Below are positions 4,483-8,696 of a DNA stretch of 8,696 nt, in pieces; within the stretch, counting starts at the first letter, position 1; each line of letters begins with the position of its first letter. The stretch lies in the NCBI GenBank assembly GCA_026225155.1, contig JAMFSG010000064.1, positions 1 to 8,696 of the forward strand, read 5' to 3'. Source of the stretch: Verrucomicrobiota bacterium. GTDB taxonomy: Bacteria; Verrucomicrobiota; Verrucomicrobiia; Limisphaerales; UBA11358. The notes beneath the pieces were generated by a model. The model searched no databases. It saw only the letters and a program-made list of their open reading frames with translations, and was not told where the DNA came from. The translations under genes and the position numbers were made by a program.

Positions 4483-7194
4483 TTGAACTCACATTCATCC
4501 AACCAAGCCGCAGGCAAGCGTTCTTCGGTGCCGTGGCATGGAATTTCCTGGGATGTTTTCGGACGGATCGGACTGCTTTTTATCGCGCTGTGTGCGATCA
4601 AGCTGGTCATGCTGGTTGGATTTCGCAAACATCTTTTTGAAATCCACTGGCGCTTCAATTTGCCGCCGGAAAACTGGTTGAACCGAACCGCCTTTTACAT
4701 TTTTGCAGTTTTGACGGGTTTGAATCTGTGGCGATTCGGAAAAAAATGTTCGGTGGCGGGCGCGCCGGTCGTCTGCATGGCCAACCTCAGTGTCTTGACG
4801 TTGGGGGCTTTTTTCATTTTTCTAACTTTTCATATTGGGAACAAAAATTATTTATATCCCCTGCTGGACGGCACATTGAAATGGTGGGAACTGAAATCAT
4901 ATTTGAGCCTGAATTTTTTCTTTCAAGCTCCGTTCCTTGCGGGCTGGCTGTTCATTTACGCCTTGATTTACTATGGCTTGGTGCGCACCGGCCGGGAGCA
5001 TCTGGCCTTATATCTGACGGCGATATGCGCCGTTTTTTACCTGACATTTTTTTTGCAGGATCTGGCGGCGTATGGCAATGCCTTGCTGGTGGCAGATTGT
5101 CTGGGCGTCGTTTGCCTGCTGACAGGTTTTGTTTCTCCACGGCCTTTGAACTGGTTTTGTCTAATGCTGCCCTGGGTTTGGCTGGGCGTCTTTTTCTTAA
5201 TCTTATGCCCGGAAGATCATAGTCGAACCTACTTGCAGCCAGAAGTCATCATCTTGACCAGCCTCTGCATTTTGTTGTTTGGCGGAACAAGCGTGCTGGC
5301 GTGGCGGAAAAAATTCTATTTTGCGTGGACGTGGATACTGCCGTTTGCCGTCGCCGCATTTCTGCTGTTAACGAGCATCAATTATACGGTCGCGCCCAAT
5401 TTTCAAAATCTATTTGATATCGGATTGATGTTGCCGCGCTATTTTCTGGGGGAATTTTTTCTGGCGTTTGGTTTATTGTGCGCTGCGCAACTATACCGGC
5501 ATTGGCTGCCCAAAGCCTCGCTGCTGTGGCTGGACGGAATCAGTCTGGCCCTAATTATTTTATCGCTGCTGGATTTGCGATTGTCACAAATCATGGGCGT
5601 GCGCCTGGACTGGCGGGCGATTGAATTTGGCGCGAATGCGAAAATGGTCTGGCGCGAGGCGCAACCTTTTTTGCCGGAAATGGCCGTCGGATTGATCATC
5701 ATTTTATCCCTTTACGCGATTTTGGTCGGCTTATGGCAGCGCGGTTCAGTTACCAAACCTCTTGTGGCCGGCCCCGGTGGAAAATTTTTGCTGCTGACGT
5801 TTTTATTTCTGGGACTTGCCGGTGAATGGATCGCCAAACCCGACAAGGTTGAGAGCGAATCGGCCCTGCTCTTGATCAAAACCAGTCCCTTGTTCGCCTG
5901 GACTTCTGATCCGATGATGAGCAAAAAAACTTTTTTGGAAACCGCCGGACAATTGGGCCTGGAACAAATGATGCAACGTCCGCCCGGCACACCAACCCGA
6001 CCACGACGCAATCTGAACGTGGTTTTGATCTTTCAAGAATCGTCCTACAATAAATATCTCTCATTGTTTGATGGCAAAGAAAATACCCAGCCGTTGCTCT
6101 CGAAATACAGCGAACGCATGGAACTTTTTCCCAATTTTTTCTCCAACTACGCCGCCTCGATAAACGCCCGGTTCGCCGCACTCATGGGACTTTATCCCGT
6201 GAGCGATTACAAGGCGTTCACCCAAAACCGCGTGAACGCAAAGAGCCTTTTTGAAATTTTGCATGGAGCCGGCTACCATTGTTCAATTTTCGATTCCTGT
6301 TTTTTGGATTACACCGGGTTCAGGGATTTTCTGCAGGGTCGCAGCGTTGAAGCCATGTATGACGCCGACAACATGCCTGACCGGCAAAATTCACCAGCGG
6401 TCGCATGGGGGTTGCGTGAAGAAGAAACCACCCGCGCCATCCGAAACCAACTCCAACAATATGCCACCAATCACGAGACATTTTTTCTCTCTTATTTTCC
6501 GGTGGCACCACACAACCCGTTCGACGGCGTTCCCGAACAATTTCGCAAATTTCATTTGAAAAACATGGGCGATTTCACGCCGTCCTATCTCAATGAGCTG
6601 CTTTATTTGGACTCGTGCATCACTTCAATTTTGGACCAGTTGAAAACTTCCGGCCTGCTGGACAACACCCTGGTCATCATCACTGACGATCACGGGGAAA
6701 TGCTCGGAGAAAATGAAGGCCCGATCGGCCATGGCTGGGTGGTTACGCCGGAGCTGACCAACATCCCCTTCATCATCATGGATCCTGAAAATCCCGGCTA
6801 CCATCTCAACGATACCATCGGTTCCCAAGTGGACATACTACCGACCATCCTTGATCTGCTGGGCATCGCCCCGCCTGCGGACCAGCTCTATCAAGGCGTT
6901 TCTCTTTACTCGGCGGATGCGCAAGCCCACCGGAACATCTATCTCAATTCAGCGCAACAATACGGGGTCATTGCGGGTTCCCGCTTCATCAGCGGCAACC
7001 GCGAAACTGGAACCGCCCTTTCAGCCACGGACTTTTCGGCGAAAGTATTTGGCATCACCAACAATGCCGGGCGCACCTTGTTTCCTGAAATTCAATCCCC
7101 AAATGCAACGTCGCCCTCTATTTCCGAATTTGATAAATTCCAAGAGAATCTCCTCAAAAATTATTCCGCCTATTGCCAGATGATCCGAAATTAA
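4483..7194 (+). CDS. Polytopic membrane protein with LTA-synthase/sulfatase-like transferase domain
   Basis: Likely an inner-membrane enzyme of the alkaline-phosphatase superfamily, similar to LTA synthase and MdoB/OpgB phosphoglycerol transferases. It would move a phospho-alcohol headgroup onto a surface glycan or lipid. The 903-residue product has about 13 hydrophobic segments in residues 28-450, then a periplasmic domain. That domain shows the metal ligand Glu519 (LIFQES), a nucleophile candidate Ser559 (NYAASINARF, where LtaS has Thr), Asp736-His737 (ITDDHGE) and His750 (IGHGW). LTA synthases and EptA-type enzymes usually have about five helices, so the membrane part is unusually large. 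The start is uncertain: a TTG at 4483 six bases after ispF, or GTG 4528; no SD or ATG exists before the first helix. The donor and acceptor are unknown. Confidence 0.82.
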   Translation: MNSHSSNQAAGKRSSVPWHGISWDVFGRIGLLFIALCAIKLVMLVGFRKHLFEIHWRFNLPPENWLNRTAFYIFAVLTGLNLWRFGKKCSVAGAPVVCMANLSVLTLGAFFIFLTFHIGNKNYLYPLLDGTLKWWELKSYLSLNFFFQAPFLAGWLFIYALIYYGLVRTGREHLALYLTAICAVFYLTFFLQDLAAYGNALLVADCLGVVCLLTGFVSPRPLNWFCLMLPWVWLGVFFLILCPEDHSRTYLQPEVIILTSLCILLFGGTSVLAWRKKFYFAWTWILPFAVAAFLLLTSINYTVAPNFQNLFDIGLMLPRYFLGEFFLAFGLLCAAQLYRHWLPKASLLWLDGISLALIILSLLDLRLSQIMGVRLDWRAIEFGANAKMVWREAQPFLPEMAVGLIIILSLYAILVGLWQRGSVTKPLVAGPGGKFLLLTFLFLGLAGEWIAKPDKVESESALLLIKTSPLFAWTSDPMMSKKTFLETAGQLGLEQMMQRPPGTPTRPRRNLNVVLIFQESSYNKYLSLFDGKENTQPLLSKYSERMELFPNFFSNYAASINARFAALMGLYPVSDYKAFTQNRVNAKSLFEILHGAGYHCSIFDSCFLDYTGFRDFLQGRSVEAMYDADNMPDRQNSPAVAWGLREEETTRAIRNQLQQYATNHETFFLSYFPVAPHNPFDGVPEQFRKFHLKNMGDFTPSYLNELLYLDSCITSILDQLKTSGLLDNTLVIITDDHGEMLGENEGPIGHGWVVTPELTNIPFIIMDPENPGYHLNDTIGSQVDILPTILDLLGIAPPADQLYQGVSLYSADAQAHRNIYLNSAQQYGVIAGSRFISGNRETGTALSATDFSAKVFGITNNAGRTLFPEIQSPNATSPSISEFDKFQENLLKNYSAYCQMIRN

Positions 7195-7198
7195 ATTT

Positions 7199-7468
7199 AT
7201 GCCCAAAGCTGAAATCAGTTGGAAACGCGTCACCGACGATGGTGAAAAATTACAAGTCTATGTGCAACGCGTGAAACGTGAATGGCGGTTTTTCCACCGC
7301 GGCAAGCGATTTGACAATTGGGAGCCGGTCGCCGAGCCGCCGTTGGAAGACTGGCTGGAATTGCTCGACGCCGTCCAGCGCCTCGTCAACCGCCGCCGTT
7401 ACCAGCCGGATGACGAAGTTTTATTGCGCCGCCAGATCCGCGAACATTTCCCCGAGGCGGACGTTTGA
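7199..7468 (+). CDS. Small conserved-looking hypothetical protein (89 aa)
   Basis: I do not recognise this family. The ATG lies 4 bases after the transferase stop, so the two are probably co-transcribed. The 89-residue product is soluble and charged. Residues 15-45 look like a small beta sheet rich in aromatic and basic residues (VYVQRVKREWRFFHRGKRF). Residues 48-72 look helical (LEDWLELLDAVQRLVNRR), and the end is also charged (DDEVLLRRQIREHF). There is no signal peptide, membrane segment or cysteine. The codon pattern and adjacency support a real gene. A hairpin 12 bases after its stop probably ends the ispF cluster. A nucleic-acid or protein-binding role would fit the charge but is only a guess. 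Confidence 0.75.
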   Translation: MPKAEISWKRVTDDGEKLQVYVQRVKREWRFFHRGKRFDNWEPVAEPPLEDWLELLDAVQRLVNRRRYQPDDEVLLRRQIREHFPEADV

Positions 7469-7480
7469 AAAATTTCCATC

Positions 7481-7506
7481 GGGAAGGACGCCACATCGTC
7501 GTTCCC
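7481..7506 (+). terminator. Terminator-like hairpin after the 89-residue gene
   Basis: Arms GGGAAGGACG (7481-7490) and CGTCGTTCCC (7497-7506) pair at 9 of 10 positions around the 6-base loop CCACAT. A T-rich but interrupted stretch, TTATTTT, follows at 7511-7517. The site separates the ispF-transferase cluster from a new promoter candidate at 7521, which supports a transcript end here. Confidence 0.5.
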
Positions 7507-7520
7507 TGGATTATTTTGCG

Positions 7521-7549
7521 CTGACATTTTTTCCCGCCAGCTTTACGAT
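7521..7549 (+). promoter_or_regulatory. Promoter for the C26 hydrolase gene, leaderless geometry
   Basis: CTGACA (7521-7526, 5/6 match to TTGACA) is followed by exactly 17 bases and TACGAT (7544-7549, 4/6 match). Six bases GAACAC then precede the ATG at 7556, so the expected transcription start is the first base of the start codon. No SD is present. This is the best of the three leaderless candidates because both boxes are recognisable. Confidence 0.6.
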
Positions 7550-7555
7550 GAACAC

Positions 7556-8329
7556 ATGGCCAGACTGCCGCTGATTTTAATTTCCCCGAGCATTGAAAAA
7601 AAAGGCGTGGAGTTCAATGACGTTTCGATCAGTCTTTCATTGCGTTACGAAGCCGCCATCCTTGCGGCGGGTGGCATTCCCGTTATTGCGCCCGCGACTA
7701 CGGATCGTGCCATTCTCGCGGAAAGTGTGCGCCGGACGGAAGGCGTTTTGATCACCGGCGGCGACGACATCAATCCCGAACTTTACGCCGATCTTTACGA
7801 AAAAAAACTGTCCAAAAAAATTCTCCAGACCGTCGAGCCAACGCCGGATAACGGCCAGCGCGATGTTTGCGAACTGGTTTTAATCGGGGAAATTTTCCGT
7901 CAACGCAAGCCGGTGCTGGCGATTTGCCGCGGCCATCAGATGATGAACGTCGCGTTTGGCGGGCGGCTGATCGTGGACATTGACCAGCAGGTTACGGGAG
8001 CCTTGAATCACCGGCGACTGGACCGGCCGATGGAATTAGTTCATGAAGCAGCGTTGACAGCTGGCTCGCTACTGTCCAAAATCTGTAAAACGCGTGTCTT
8101 GGGCGTGAACAGCACACATCATCAGGCAATCGTGCAGCCGGCGGAACCATTTGTGGCCACGGCAATCAGCAGTGATGGCATCGTGGAAGCGATGGAGTTG
8201 AAATCGGAGTTGAAGTTACCGTTTTTTTTGAGCGTGCAATTTCATCCCGAACGGCTGGTGCAAAAACACGTCCGTTATCGCGCGATTTTCCAGCAGTTTA
8301 TCGCGGCTTGCACAAAAGAAATTAAATAA
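7556..8329 (+). CDS. Peptidase C26 / gamma-glutamyl-GABA hydrolase family protein
   Basis: This is a class I glutamine-amidotransferase-like hydrolase of the PuuD / peptidase C26 type. Members cut gamma-glutamyl bonds, for example in gamma-glutamyl-GABA during putrescine breakdown; the substrate here is unproven. The 257-residue protein is full length. It has the oxyanion region LITGGDDINPELY (64-76), the nucleophile elbow AICRGHQMMN with Cys124, the NSTHHQAI segment, and SVQFHPE with His230 and Glu232, completing the Cys-His-Glu triad. It is probably cytoplasmic, with no signal peptide. It starts a new transcription unit after a hairpin, and its TAA is directly followed by the ATG of the response regulator gene. 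No other putrescine genes are nearby, so the polyamine role is only one option. Confidence 0.9.
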   Translation: MARLPLILISPSIEKKGVEFNDVSISLSLRYEAAILAAGGIPVIAPATTDRAILAESVRRTEGVLITGGDDINPELYADLYEKKLSKKILQTVEPTPDNGQRDVCELVLIGEIFRQRKPVLAICRGHQMMNVAFGGRLIVDIDQQVTGALNHRRLDRPMELVHEAALTAGSLLSKICKTRVLGVNSTHHQAIVQPAEPFVATAISSDGIVEAMELKSELKLPFFLSVQFHPERLVQKHVRYRAIFQQFIAACTKEIK

Positions 8330-8696
8330 ATGAAAGGTAAAATTCTAATCGTTGACGATGAACCGGAGTTGCGTCAACTGCTCAAAACCATCCTCGAACC
8401 GGATTTCACCACGGTGGAAGTCGAAAACGCCGCCGCGTTGCAAAAAAGTTTTTCACAGGATGCGCCGGACGTGATTTTGCTCGATCTGAAATTGCCGGAT
8501 GCAAACGGCCTCGACCTGTTGCCGCAGATCAAAAAAACCTGGCCGGACACCGAAGTCATCGTGCTGACCGGCGAAGCCACTTTTGAAGCCGCCGTGCAGG
8601 CGACCAAACGCGGGGCATATCATTTCATCAATAAACCGTTTGACCCGCAAGTGCTGCAAGTCACCGTCGAACGCGCGCTGGAAAATCGCCAGCAGA
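8330..8696 (+). CDS. Response regulator, receiver domain (C-terminus outside window)
   Basis: Translation from the ATG at 8330 gives a CheY-like receiver domain, open to the window end (about 122 residues seen). It begins MKGKILIVDDEPELRQLL, with acidic pocket Asp9/Asp10, phosphoacceptor Asp52 in ILLDLKLPD, Thr80 in VLTGEA and Lys102 in INKPFD. The last residues, ERALENRQQ, resemble the linker after the receiver in NtrC/AtoC-type regulators, so a sigma54-activator domain may follow. This is an inference, and other output domains are possible. The ATG touches the TAA of the C26 gene with no gap and in the same frame, so translational coupling is likely. No SD is seen, only an A-rich stretch. 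The partner kinase is not in the window. Confidence 0.92.
   Translation, partial: MKGKILIVDDEPELRQLLKTILEPDFTTVEVENAAALQKSFSQDAPDVILLDLKLPDANGLDLLPQIKKTWPDTEVIVLTGEATFEAAVQATKRGAYHFINKPFDPQVLQVTVERALENRQQ

Noticed and set aside
4728..5222. A 164-codon overlapping frame inside the transferase gene.
   Set aside because: It overlaps the well-supported membrane domain, and its sequence lacks any recognisable family or start signal.
4483..7194. Recent horizontal transfer of the transferase gene because of some AT-rich stretches.
   Set aside because: The AT-rich parts coincide with membrane helices, whose Phe/Leu/Ile codons lower GC. The gene is tightly fitted to ispF, and no mobility genes are nearby.

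Overview
This is ordinary bacterial chromosome. It carries a tRNA, DNA repair, nucleotide and isoprenoid enzymes, one secreted beta-helix protein, one large membrane transferase and the start of a response regulator. Base composition is moderately GC-rich, with many A/T homopolymer runs between GC-rich blocks, and most genes lack a Shine-Dalgarno (SD) sequence. The style recalls Verrucomicrobiota (Pedosphaera-like) or a relative in the PVC group. That placement is an impression, not proven here. No phage, transposase, CRISPR array or defence gene is visible.

Minus-strand half (1-3210). Read in transcription order, this holds a secreted pectate-lyase-3 type beta-helix protein (1876-3210), UMP kinase pyrH (1047-1769, with its own promoter candidate), the 8-oxoguanine glycosylase mutM/fpg (100-951) and the 5' part of a tRNA-Asn gene (1-45, with a good sigma70-type promoter). 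The 95-base pyrH-mutM gap is almost filled by 7-base tandem repeats in inverted orientation.

Divergent centre (3211-3404). This gap contains a compact GC-rich palindromic element that can fold as a stem carrying two hairpins.

Plus-strand half (3405-8696). This holds a small four-helix membrane protein, ispF (MEP isoprenoid pathway), a 903-residue membrane protein with about 13 helices fused to an LTA-synthase/sulfatase-like catalytic domain, a small conserved-looking protein of 89 residues, a terminator-like hairpin, a peptidase C26 class I glutamine-amidotransferase-like hydrolase, and the receiver domain of a response regulator cut by the window end. ispF, the large transferase gene and the 89-residue gene form one tight cluster. 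The C26 and response-regulator genes form a second.

The most noteworthy signals are: (1) three gene starts (beta-helix, ispF, C26) share the exact geometry TAnnnT-6 nt-ATG expected for leaderless mRNAs; (2) the large transferase lies in the same frame as ispF, separated by one TGA and two codons, with no usable ATG; (3) the transferase combines an unusually large membrane domain with a serine at the nucleophile position; (4) there are two structured intergenic repeats. I see no clear new multi-gene system; most of the window is housekeeping.
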